64,000 bases of DNA from Strobilurus pachycystidiatus (Eukaryota > Basidiomycota > Agaricomycetes > Agaricales > Physalacriaceae): contig JAHLMK010000012.1 of NCBI GenBank assembly GCA_019915135.1, positions 1 through 64,000 on the forward strand, read 5' to 3'. Made by a program: the position numbers and the translations under genes. Within the stretch, counting starts at the first letter, position 1. Each line of letters begins with the position of its first letter. This document shows positions 48,796 to 59,572 of this stretch, one piece after another. The notes beneath the pieces were generated by a model. It was given only the letters and a program-made list of their open reading frames with translations, ran no database searches and was not told the DNA's origin.

Positions 48796-49238
48796 GTTCA
48801 TCCAGCCAGCGATTCGCCGTCGTCCGGGCGTGGGGAAGAGTTCAGAGAAGTAATGAAGACATACCTGCCTGGCAGAACCCCGTGGGCGTTCTGCCTGGCC
48901 CCATGATATCCACCGCGCCCGGGCAGTCGCACCCGGGCGCGTCAACTCCTCCCCAAACCGCCCATCGTCGTCTCCGTCGTCGTCTGTGACCGTGGATGCC
49001 TCATTTTGAGGGCTTACACGTCTCGCAGCGGCTTCGAAATGCCGGCTTACGCGCGCTGGGTGGATCCAACGTCATCCGCGCCATTTGCCAGGCGCGGAGA
49101 CGGGGGCGGGGTCCATATCGGCCGGGAATCAATGGCGGCGGGTCAAGAGAGGGCGTGGAAGGAGGTGGGAGGCTGGATGGCTCGTTATTGCCGTCCTGCT
49201 GTGGTGGCAGGAGGCAAGAACGAGTTACGATCGTTGCT

Positions 49239-49269
49239 CGGACGATCGGACCGGTGAGTCCGATCGTCG
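49239..49269. repeat. Strong hairpin at the inner end of the left arm
   Basis: CGGACGATCGGAC (49239-49251) pairs with GTCCGATCGTCG (49258-49269) around a 6-base loop. The right arm has its counterpart at 50594-50617 (CGATCGGACC, loop CTTC, GGTCCGATCG). Confidence 0.7.
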
Positions 49270-50271
49270 AGCTCGACCACGACGAACGCGTTCTACACGC
49301 GTTCTGTGGACTCCAAACTGCCCGAGTTCAATACCATTTGTTAAAGAGCTGTATTGTACTTTATATGTGCTTGAAACTAGCATGGTATAGCAATGGTGTG
49401 GGGTGCTCGCAATGCCTCGCATGAGCTGAATTCTGACCGCCGCCGAATCACAAACTGTCAAGACAATAAATCCTGACCTTGTATTGCCTCTGAAGGGATG
49501 ATTTTGATGTTGGAATGTGTTCTTGGTTCTATTCATAGTAATAGTACGCTAAAAATACGGGGTCTCGACTGTCACTGCAACTGTTGGAGTTGACGACAGA
49601 TTTTTGGTACACGAATAGAGCAAATACAATACATTGGACATGGATCGAGTCGTCGAGGTTGGTTGTTGCCTGTGTCCGTCGACTTGGAGATGTCAAGTTC
49701 ATTATAGTCACATTATCTCTTGACTACTGGCTAATTTTGTGCAGGGCGATGGTGAGAATGGTACAGGATTAGAAGTCTTGACAGATCCTATCATCAGTCA
49801 AGACATGACTCCCGTTTGTTCTTGATATTCCAACATCATATTGCCTCGGGACTCTCATGGAAATAGAGCTGAGACATATATTTTTACATCCCGATGCTAG
49901 CTTAGGTGAACCGGGATCTTGGTTATTGTCCCGAGCGTCGACGAGCACGTCTCGAGCACGATCCGGCAGACGCCGGAACGTGATCGAGCCATGTTCGGTT
50001 TCGTTCCTCTTGCTTTTACCACCACCGCCGCTACCTCTCGACGCCGTCAGGCCCCATTCGACCTCGCGGCCGTCCCTCTACTCCCTGTGGCGTGTTTTTG
50101 CTGGCCCCGACGCTGGCCCGGGACAGGCTGATACCTGCACTGCACTGCCTAGGACGACTAGTGAAGGGCGACACACGCACGACGCACACGCAGCATCCCG
50201 TCGCGGAAACGTTAGGTATGTCTTTGGTCATTTCATCTCTCTATTTTTTTGCCCCCACCCCCCTTTCTCCC

Positions 50272-50446
50272 GGCGCTGCTGGTGTGTACGCTAACGCACT
50301 TGGAGGGCCGCAGCCCAGCAGCGCCACGCAGTACTGGCTAAGCCTCGCGTTGGGCCGTCTGCGTATTTAGAGTACATTTTTCTTCTTTCGCCCGGTGCCG
50401 TCCTCTGAACGCTAACGTCCCTGGAGGGCCGGAGGAGGCGGCACCG
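50272..50446. repeat. Two successive hairpins in the centre of the element
   Basis: GGCGCTGCTGG (50272-50282) pairs with CCAGCAGCGCC (50315-50325). CGGTGCCG (50393-50400) pairs with CGGCACCG (50439-50446). The stems differ completely, yet the loops share GCTAACG and TGGAGGGCC, so these look like two copies of one structure with stems changed on both sides. Confidence 0.6.
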
Positions 50447-50554
50447 CGTAGCATTGTGCAAAACCTCCGGGTGAACCGTCTACGCTTTTACTTACTCTTT
50501 TTTTCTTTTCTTTCTTTCATTTTTTTGAGTGATTCTATACTAACTACAACGACA

Positions 50555-52300
50555 CAGAATGTGTTCAAACACGCTCGACATTGTTGAGCTCAACGATCGG
50601 ACCCTTCGGTCCGATCGTCCGAGTAATGATCGCAAGTCGACCTTGCCTCCTGCCACCACAGCAGGATGGCAATGTCGACCCATCCAGCCCCCATCTTGCT
50701 CTTGGGCCCTCCCAAGACCCTCCTCTACTGAATCCCGGACATTCTGGACACCACCGCCCTCTCCGCGCCTCGCAAATGGCGCGGATGACGTTGAACTTCC
50801 AGCCAGCGCATAAGCCGGCATTTCGACGCCGCTGCACAACGTGTAAGCCCTCAAAATGAGGCATCCACAGTCGCAGACGACGACGACGACGGTGGTGGGT
50901 GGTATGAAGAGAGTCGACGCGCCGCGGATGCGACTGCCCGCGGATGGTATAGGTAAGTTTCATTTTCATTCTGGAACCCTCTCCCCGGCTGAATGACGGT
51001 AACGTCTCCCCCGGTTCACAACCACGACAACCAGAGCGATGTTCACTCACGACGACGACCACGGACAATGACGACCACGGACGACGACCACGTACGTAGA
51101 CGGCGGACAGCGGACGACGGCAGACAACGATGGCTCCGAAGGACGGCATTTGAACAATGGATCACGAAGATCCAGATCGGGTTGTGGTGGCTCGCATGCG
51201 ACGGCAACGACCCGATCTCCATCTGATGCACGACGACCACCCACTCCGACCACGGCAATGTGACGACAACTCCGACGTTCAGCAGTCCCCGTCAGCACGC
51301 TCACTCACACCACGCCATACCGCGCTCGCTATGCCGCTGAAGCATGGCGTCGCAAGGATGACGTTGTGTGGGTGACGACGATACAACCCACCCCCATTCA
51401 CTCAAGGACGGCGGATACACTCCCACCTCACTCCATTCCCCTCCCTCCCTGCCCCCTTTTCGTCGACGGTATGTTGGTTGCCCATTTGGGCTTCTGGCGC
51501 CGTACCGAAAAATGGCTTTATTCTGTTCTCCTCCCCCACCCTATGTATATCTGTAGCGTATTTAGTAAATCCAATAAAATAATCAGTTTTGAGGAACAAA
51601 GAAATGCTGTGTGGCGTGTTTTTGGATTGGGTTTTTTGTTGTGGCAGGTGCAATCATTTCATGATTTTAGAGGTTTCCTACATCATAAAAAATGCGCCAC
51701 ATTGTGAGGTGGGACCCCCTCCTCAGGCTCATATGATGACAGAGCTCCGATCAAGCCCAGGAGACCCCTAGACAATTCCCGATCACATCCTCATCATTTC
51801 CGATCACCCCAATATTCCATCCCATTCACCCATCCCCAATACCCAGTTTTATACCCTATTATTCACGCCACAGAAGCTACAGTAGCCTACCCTACCCCCC
51901 ACAGATCTACCCTGCCCCATCCCTAGCAACCCCACCCCTTGCACCCAAATGCGCCACACTTTGATAGCTACCCCCACCCCCATCCCAACCAGCCTAGCAA
52001 GGGCCCCACCCACCCCCGTCACCCTACCCTATATCCAGACCCTAGCCCTCACCTCACCCCAATCCCGCTCAGCCCTCATTTCCCCCTCTCCTCACCCATC
52101 CCAATTAGGCAGTCATTCCCGCTACCTACCCGCCCATTCATGCTCACCCAATCTACTCTCCCGCCATACAGCGAGCAGCCAGTCGCTCACCATCCCCCTC
52201 CCGCCCTTTTACACTAAAATGCCCTGCCATTTTAGCCCATGCCATTTGGCACGTTTAATGCATCACCTAAGGGTGCCAAATAGCACACCTCATGCATCAA
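50555..52300 (-). repeat. Right long inverted terminal repeat
   Basis: This is the reverse-oriented partner of 47239-49330. Its inner end starts beside the hairpin at 50594-50617. Its outer end abuts the N-terminal exon of JmjC copy 3 at 52301. Confidence 0.8.
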
Positions 52301-52646
52301 ACTGGCGGGTATAGGTGGGTAAAGGTACATGATGAGGGATCCGCGCACGACCAGTTCCGCGAGAGCGTCCCGCAAGGGCCCCTTGTAGTTTTGTCGTTGG
52401 TGGAGGCTTTCGGTTTCCAGCTTGAGCATTGGATTCTGGCGGAGGTGGCGAACAAAGGACGCAAATTGCGCTTCGTGATTCTGTGACGGATGAGGGTACA
52501 CTTATCCAGCGTGGGGCACACAGTACCTTGTGCGCTTCCAATAGTAGCAGATGTTGTGCCGGCGCGGCTTGCTGCAACGCAAGGGTGTGCGCGAGGCCTT
52601 GGAAAAATGGGAGCGTGTACAAGTCTTGCAATTGGGCGGAGGCCAT
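52301..52646 (-). pseudogene. JmjC-domain protein, copy 3: N-terminal part, on the far side of the element
   Basis: An ATG at 52646 opens LQDLYTLPFFQGLAHTLAL, the match to the N-terminus of copy 2 (DNTPFFVALNL). The exon ends LLLLEAHK at a GTACTG donor; a 46-nt intron leads to NHEAQFASFVRHLRQNPML, DALAELVVRGSL and YLYPPIPAS. The element begins right after it. The missing next residues are found at 47229, so the two pieces are one gene split by insertion. Confidence 0.75.
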
Positions 52647-53105
52647 TGGGTTGTGGATGGATGGAGGAGGTTCCAGAAGCTGATAGGTGGTGCTTACTTA
52701 TGTTTGGCGCATTGCCGCCACAGGACACGTGATGAAGAGGGGTACTGTTTGAAAAGCTCACATTATGCACGAGTAAAACAACATGTCTGCGTGATATAAA
52801 AACAGGGTGGGTGGCGCGGCGACTGTGGCACGTCTTTCATGCGGCTTCGCCGTGACGTTGTGACGGAGACGATGTAGCCGCCGTACCTCAGACGGCCTGA
52901 AAAGTGAGTGGGTGTGACATTGTGACTTGCCTCGTCGTGGGGGAGTGTGGGGTGTTGCTTGCCCGGCCGATAGAGTGTGGAAGTGTGACGGTGTGACTTG
53001 CTTTTCCCTGTCTGACCGCCATTGATGGGGGAGGAGATGAATTCCGCTGTGTGGTGAGTCGAAATCCCTGGCTCCCCGCCTCAAAGCCGAAATAATGGTC
53101 GCAGT

Positions 53106-54328
53106 ATGCCAAAAGAGACCCTGGATGAAATCTTGGAGCTCGCGTGCAAAGGGGGTGCCAGAAGGGATAATTTGGCAACCAGCTATGCATGCTCGCAAGT
53201 TTGTTGGGCCTTTGTTCCAAAAGCGAGGGAGGGGTTGTTCGAGACAACTTGTCTTGCTCTGGCGGACAAAAAAAGGGAGGCCGTGAGTTGCGGAGAGAAA
53301 GCGATTCCGGTCAAAAAGCTGAGGGCGTTGTGGGAGAGTGACTTGTCAGTCCGGGGTGCACTGAGGCACTTGGTGGTTGGGAGTCCCGCAGTGATGGACA
53401 GTGAGCATATGGACTGGGTTTGGGCGAACATGGACAAATGTCCGAAGCTTGTCCAACTCACGTTCTGGAAGGTGACAGTTGCCCAATTGGAGAGGGTGCA
53501 CGATCCGGTAGGAGGGGTCGAGCAAGTGACGTGGTTTGGACGGGGGTTTCCATGTCTTGTGTTGGAGGAGCTGCTGCGCTTGGCCCCAGCATGCAGGGTG
53601 CTTCGCATGGTCGGCGGGTCTACCTTTGAGTACGGGCGGGGCGCCGAACCTCTACGGGTGCCTGCCTTGGAATTTTCGAGTTGTTCGGGCTTGGTTGGTG
53701 CTGACGGCGGCTTCACTGCAGAGAGACTAGAGGTGAAATGTGGAGATTGGGACCTGGAAGACGTTCACAATGCGATAGGGTGTGTGAGCGGGGTTACTTG
53801 CCTCAAGCTGGATCTATCAGGTAGGACTAAACCCGTTACTCGTCATGTTGAATCTTACTCCGTACAGCCCCTTATGCGTCTGTTCAACGAGGATTTTTGG
53901 ACTTCGGCGGCTTGCATAGATCTTTGAGCGCTTTGTTCATCCGGTTCAGGATGGATGAGAGTGGGGATACTGTGGGCGCATGTCTTCTTTCGGCAGCAGA
54001 ATACTCGCCCTTAACGGAACTGCATTTGGATGTGTTTGGCCCGAGCTTCTCCTGCACGAGTGGCCGGCAGTCTAACACGTTTGGTGAAAGGGACATTGTT
54101 ACGGGGGTGGGGAGTGCGTTACGCAATGGATGTTTGGCATATATCCGGGCGCATTTGTATGCTTGGCCGATGCCTCTGGATGCGAGGGGCAGAGAGCTGG
54201 AGGTAAAGTGCTATGAGTCGAGGGAGATATGGTGGAGATCTGTTTGGGATGCCAGTGGAGTCTACGATCTGACCACACACCAGTGTAACAACGACGTAGA
54301 GTGTATTTCGCACTGGGAGTGGCCGTAA
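53106..54328 (+). CDS. F-box-like protein
   Basis: Exons 53106-53820 and 53868-54328 (47-nt intron) give 391 aa. The N-terminus reads as an F-box: MPKETLDEILELACKGG, then SYACSQVCWAFVPKAREGLF. The rest alternates leucine-rich strands (LVQLTFWKVTV, RVLRMVGGS, CLKLDLS, LTELHLDVFG) in the manner of fungal F-box proteins that bind substrates for SCF ubiquitin ligases. The start ATG at 53106 follows a stop in frame. No close relation to the other two F-box genes of the window is visible. The gene sits between the broken JmjC copy 3 and K copy 2. Confidence 0.75.
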
Positions 54329-54928
54329 TAGATTGGACGTGGTCGTCGTTGGTTCGAATGCGAAGCGGTCATGTGACTTTGTAGGAATCAAAGGATGTCA
54401 CGTGATGGGGTCACCTCGCCCCTCCTCTTGCTAGAAGAAGAAAGATTAGGTTTCTTCGCAAGTACTCATGGGTGTGACCCCGTGGCGTAGTAAAGTGCCT
54501 TGTCATTGCAAAAAAAGCTCTCAGGACCTGAGAGCTTATGATGCCGTGTGAGAGGTCGATCGGATATGCGGATGTAGCGTGTATTGGCTGCTCAGCCGAC
54601 TCGTGTGCCCTTATGGGGTGCATTACAGGGTATTCCCATCCTTGTGTGTGCGCATCTAAGGCCTCATGGACCTTGTGTAAGCATGTGCGACATGATTGAA
54701 CTTATGACGGACCAACCTTTTTGCGGATGGTGGCGATAGTGTTTGAAGCGGAGGTAAATAAGTGGCCGTTGTCAATGCAGGGGGTATATAAATTCTTCGC
54801 TGCCTAGATGTGACTCATGCATCGCGGGGTCAGAAATTCTCGCGCGATTGTGACGCCTTCGCCAGTAGCATTGTCTTGATCAGTGACATTGCACTTTTGT
54901 ATTTGGTTTTCCGCACCGTCATCAGGCC
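54329..54928. other. Intergenic region with CACGTG site
   Basis: TCACGTGA occurs at 54398-54405, 70 bp after the F-box gene, beside a near-copy, TCATGTGACTT. A possible TATA element (GTATATAAATT) at 54784-54794 lies about 135 bp before the K2 start. No ORF is supportable. Confidence 0.4.
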
Positions 54929-57177
54929 ATGCCAATTGAAAAAGACTACGCAGACAGTGGAGCAATATGGGAAGGGACAGTTCCAGTGGTCAGTCAGGTA
55001 TGCGGTTGGCCTGAACCATGTAAAAAAACTGACTGAGCGTGGTACAGGGCGTGTTGCAGACAAAACATATCCTCCCCCCGGCGAGGCGATCAGAGCAAAT
55101 AGTGGTGTATCCGGGTGGGGAAGGCAAGGAAACGTATGCTCCGTCGGAAGAGGGCAATGAGGCTAAGGTTATTGCGCCAGAGGTCAGTCTATCTCATTGA
55201 GGACAGGAACCGCTGTGATGGATCCAACAAGGTCCCACCCGACGAAGACATGGGGTTGAGGAATGACCGCAAAATTGCATCGGAGGGCAAAAGTAAAGTG
55301 GGTGTCGACGCGGATAACGAACCATAATGTTTGACGCTTTCTTGGCAGAGTGTATGGCACAATCTGGGACTTATGGCAAGGACGTCGAAAAACTTGCATG
55401 ACTGGAAGGCCGCCCTCAGAGATCACCCAGACTGGAACGACATGATATCGAAAAGCTGCACGCTCCAAAACTTCGCTGTGATGAAGGCATTAGCTGAATT
55501 GGGGGACTACGAAGTCTGGGCGGAAACCCTCGCCCGAGAAGAGGAAGCTTGGCTGGTAAGACTGGACGGCGCAGAATCTGTTCATGGGTTGCTCGTGGAC
55601 ATCTTGTCGTTGATGCGCCAAATGCTGGCGGACGTATGGGGGAAGGTCGACAACGGGAACTATCATGATTGCTCAAAGGTGCGGGCATGGCGCGCCTTGC
55701 AGAGCTTTATGGAAGGAGAAATACGGTTGGAGGCGGGAACGAGAGTGGGCCGACCGAACAGCGTCTTTGGCAATGAATGGAGGCTGAGGATGAAACCAGT
55801 CTACGAAAGGGCCTGTATGTTACCTGACATACAGGCTGACAAGCGTTTGACTCAGTGGTTGAAAAGGTACGCTGAAGAGGACTGGGTGCCTGTGATAAGC
55901 GGGGTGCCGCTTGACGCCTCGTGTTTTGTGCCCGTGCCTCATCTCTTCCGGGTTCTACTCGGATGGTCACCTTTGGCGAAGACGGATGGTGCCAATGTCT
56001 GGACAACATTGGTACGTGACGCTGCCAACAGACAGAGCGTAAAACTAACGATTCGAAACGAAAAAAAAAAAAAAAAAAGATCGCCGGCCACATGCACTGG
56101 CAGGGTATGGGCGAAGTTGACTTGCCCGCTAGTTGGTTCCGCGCGCGTAGCTCCAAGAGGCGTGCAAGCGAAGTTGGAGGGGGCTTGGGACTGGTGTTGG
56201 TGAAGCATCTGCATGGTGCCTACGAGCTGGGCCAACAGTACGTTCAAAGTCGCGTACACGATACAGCGGAGCTCCTAGGCGCCTGGAGGAGTAGACAGCG
56301 CCTTGCGGCTTTGCTCGACGTGGACACGGAGACATTAGAGGCCATGTGTGAAGCAATGTTGCCGTCAATGGAGCACCGCGGTGAGTGTGGGGTTGCCCGT
56401 CATGTGGTGGCCACTGACATGAACACAGATGGGGACGAGCCAAGCGAGCGCCCGGATGACATCGGACCCGCTGCTTGGCAGGTGGTGCAACTGGCTTTGG
56501 CGGCGTACAGGGAGTGCCCGCGGTATGGCAAGCAGCGCGCGGAAACTGGGATGGTTTTGAAGCTGTTATTCTTGGCGCACTTGCACACCACATTGGTCGT
56601 GCCCATGTGTCAAATGTTTCCAATGGTAGGCCATATGGTGCGAGACATCCACAGAGTCGCCACGTTGGGGGAAGGGGTCGAATGTAACGCCTGGTACGAG
56701 ATAAAGTGGCAAACAGACAAGCCCACGTCCCCACTAAGCTGGTGGAGGCAGTGGCAGGACATAGAGAGGGATATAGCGGCTGTTTCGATTGTGAAACATC
56801 ATGTTGACTATATCGTTTGGTTGCAGCGACGTCTGGGTAACGGCGTGTTGCACGATTGGAATGGAAGCGGGTTCATCATAGATGATTGGACGTTGGAAAG
56901 GACGAAGGAGCTCTGTCTGGTAAGCGGTTGACTGCCCGCAACAAAGGGCTAACTGTTCTTCTAGTTGCAACTGGTTACGTGTGTAAGGCATGCGGCGATG
57001 AAGGAGGGAATCACGGGTGATGTCGCCGCGTATGGTGTGAAAGAGGTGGAGGGGTGGCTGGAGTCTCGAAGGTTAAGTGTCAGATGGCCTCGTGTTGGAA
57101 CAGAGGAAGCGTGGTTACAGTACTTGGACGGCGTCAAAGCGAGGGCAAGTAGTGGGCAGGAGTTGGATGGAGTGTAA
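54929..57177 (+). CDS. K-family uncharacterised protein, copy 2
   Basis: Exons 54929-54997, 55048-55182, 55232-55297, 55349-56011, 56080-56380, 56429-56919 and 56965-57177 join to 645 aa. Conserved blocks and splice sites match K1 and K3: VPHLFRVLLG, WTTL|intron|IAGHMHWQG, GAYELGQQYVQSR, VVQLALAAYRECP, LLFLAHLHTTLVVPMCQMFP, an intron after ELCL, then VKEVEGWLESRRLSVRWP. The N-terminus (MPIEKDYADSGAIWEGTVP) aligns with the K1 start. Intron 4 is stretched to 68 nt by a run of 18 A just before the acceptor, against 47 and 49 nt in the other copies. Intron 5 does not interrupt the frame and was placed from the paralogues. The fold looks all-helical and no known domain is recognised; nuclear location is only a guess from K1 and K3. 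Confidence 0.75.
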
Positions 57178-57278
57178 TTGGTACCATCACGTGTCTAGTG
57201 ATTTGCCTGGCAACTGTGTGTTCCCACGTTATACGGCACTGCTTGTCCCCAGTACCACTTGCAGGCCCCAAACCAAAA

Positions 57279-59572
57279 ATGGACGATTGCACTAGTGCGC
57301 CCGGGGCCACGGGAAGCCCTGCGGGGAGGGTACAGGGGGAGAACGAGGGGTCAAGAGAGGAAAGCGTTACCGTCTCGCCTGGTGATGGGCGGAATGAGAG
57401 CCCAGAGGCCAGCGAGTCTTATGAGGCGAGTGCGTTGGACTTACTCCGGGACGTACTGACGAAGGGTCAGGGAAATCGCGAAAAGAGGACGCGGGGTGAA
57501 GAAACCACGGTATCCCAAGGGGCGTATAAGAAAAGGCGCGGTGAGCAGTGCGCGGTGGGTGAAACGGTGCGGCCCGTTGTCAAGTTGTTAATTTCATGCA
57601 TAGGACGCGCTCCCTTGTGATAAAAAGGTGAACGTGCTAGAAGACCAGGCAGGCAAGCGTCGAGACTGACTTTTTCGCACAAAGACAGATTTTGATGCCC
57701 TTTTCTTGCTTTTGGAGTCGTCGGGTGATCAAGTTTCTCTGAATGAGAGGTTGTCAGACGACCCCATTTGGGCCAGTTCCCTGAGGAAGTCTTCCCCAAT
57801 GAGGAGTTACTCTTTATTGAGGTCTCTGAAAAACCTCTTGGCCTGCAGACCTTGGCGGGAGACATTGCGATACAGCATGTCCTCTTTGGTCCGGCTGTTG
57901 GAAGGATGCCATCTGGGTGTGGATGTGTTGATCGCGATGTTCAGCGTTTTGGAGTGGTTCATGACGACGATGTGGCGCGGGGGTCCGGCCAGTGGAGCGG
58001 GCGGTTTGGTAGAAAGCGAGAGGGACGACACGGTGCAGACGGCAGCATGGGCAGCCTGCGGAGCGATTTTTCACGACCGGTTATCTGGAACGCAGGATGA
58101 ACGGCGGTGCTTGAGGGTCGCCGGCGACGCCGAGTGGGACAGGAAGCTCGGTGAGATTTATTCCGCCGTGGTGAACGACGAGGACGTCCAAAAGGACTTT
58201 GACCTGCAAAGCTGGTTGTCTCTCCTCAAAGACGACAAGGACGGGCAGTGGCTGCCAGCAAAGTTCCCTCTTGCAATGGGCCAGCTATCCATGTTACCCA
58301 TACCGTACACATTAGTGGCGTGGACTTTGAGTGCGCCAGCGGTAAGCACAGCGTGTGCGACTGTGTGGGTGCGATTAGTGAGTGGCATAACCCTCGCAGA
58401 GGAGTGAAGCTGATGTCTGCTACTAGGTATTTGGTCTAGTCGATTGGAGGGCACTGCGACCCATAGGCGGTGGGATTGATGTGGTCAACGGGCTGTCTGG
58501 AGGGGACGAGGACGCGGCCGTTGCGTTGCGGGTATGCTTTGGGGCTTGCTTGATCAAGAACCTCACCGGCGCCTATGAGGTCGGCCTGAGATACCTGGCG
58601 GCCCGCGGGGTTCTAAAATGGAATAACGTCGGCAGCCATTGGAACCGACGGGATGTCGCAGACCTTTTGGGAATGAGCGAGGAGGTGTTGGAGGAGGTGA
58701 CAAACACGGCCTTGACGGCAATTAAGGGACACGGTGCGCTACATTTGTGCGGACTTTTGGGTGTGTTGTGCTGAGTTCATCTTAGGGGGTGAGTGGGCAA
58801 CGGCTGACTCTTACGATCCAAACGTGAGTCACGTCCTTGGGTTGGCTTTGGCTGCGTATAGAGAACGGCCGGAACGCAACGGGGAGAGCATCTGTGTGCA
58901 AGACGTCCACACACTACTGGTGTTAGCCAATCTTCACGATGAGGTTTGGGTACCGATGATGCGAATGTGCCCTGAGGCGGCAGGTTTGCTGCAAGATATG
59001 AGGCGTACTTTGGATGTGATGGTGGGCCCGCCCGAGGGCAACCGGTGGGTGGATGGAGGCACCACCGGCAATTCGGTGACCCTCGCGGCCAGGATTGCTC
59101 AGTTGAGGTTGGACAGGGTGGTCGCACAGCGCGTGGACTGTGTGTCGAGGCTGTTGGAGGCGTGCAGGAGGGAAATGTACACGGAAATGACGGAGGAAGA
59201 AGGAAGAAAAGTGACACGCGAGGGCTTTTTGACCAAGGATTCCATCTTGGCTACAAAGACATTGCTCCTGGTGTGTGTAATGAGGCCTGCCGTCGAGTGA
59301 ATACTGATTGATATTAGAACTTGTGCTTGCCGGCGATGAAAAAGTCGGTTTTGTTAAGTGATTCGTCCCAGGAAGTTATGGATGTAACACTGGCGGATGT
59401 TGAGAGATGGATGAAGGAACGAGGGCTGTGGCCTGATTGGCCAGGTGGGAAAGAGGAGATTTGGGCAGACAGATACTTTGAGGAAGTCGGAAATTTGTTG
59501 AAGAGTGACCGACCAGGTAGGTTCAATGAGTTGTTGCTCAAAGTTGCCGTGCCGTCTGTTCCAGGCTTTTAG
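57279..59572 (+). CDS. K-family uncharacterised protein, copy 3
   Basis: Exons 57279-57566, 57604-57627, 57685-58377, 58427-58733, 58786-59270 and 59318-59572 give 683 aa. It lies head to tail with K2, 101 bp away, with a CACGTG at 57188-57193 between them. Shared blocks: SMLPIPYTLVAWTL, an intron, VFGLVDWRALRP (close to K1's VFAHVDWRALDF), GAYEVGLRYLAARG, VLGLALAAYRERP, LLVLANLHDEVWVPMMRMCP, an intron after LLL, then TLADVERWMKERGLWPDWPG. The first exon encodes a Ser/Glu/Gly-rich segment with a basic cluster (REKRTRG, YKKRRG) like that of K1, probably nuclear localisation. The tiny second exon (24 nt) and the 37-nt first intron are the least certain parts. Function unknown. Confidence 0.72.

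Larger units (their letters stand above)
47239..49330 (+). repeat. Left long inverted terminal repeat
   Basis: This is the partner of 50555-52300 in reverse orientation. By eye the arms are similar at roughly four bases in five over most of their length, with indels. The outer 60 bp contain two GTGCCAAATGGCA words. Neither arm holds a gene; the long ORFs in it come from GC-rich composition. Confidence 0.8.
47239..52300. mobile_element. 5.1-kb element with inverted terminal repeats of about 1.8-2.1 kb, inserted in JmjC copy 3
   Basis: The two ends are inverted copies. At the left, GTGATGCATGAAATGTGCC and GTGCCAAATGGCATG; at the right, reversed, GTGATGCATTAAACGTGCC and GTGCCAAATGGCATG. The match continues inward through a G-rich tract, a GGTCCCACCTCA block near 47830, CCCAAGTGGGCGACC near 48068 and GAGGGCTTACACGT near 49010, each with its partner on the right arm. 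Arms span about 47239-49330 and 50555-52300 around a 1.2-kb centre. Flanking sequence on both sides is the interrupted JmjC gene, which fixes the insertion. No transposase ORF is visible, so it is non-autonomous; the structure resembles foldback-type elements. I could not settle a target-site duplication. Confidence 0.85.

Noticed and set aside
48235..48989. Long plus-strand ORFs rich in Val/Arg/Pro
   Set aside because: They sit in the left arm of the long-TIR element and arise from GC-rich sequence and the 22-bp minisatellite; the right arm does not preserve the frame.
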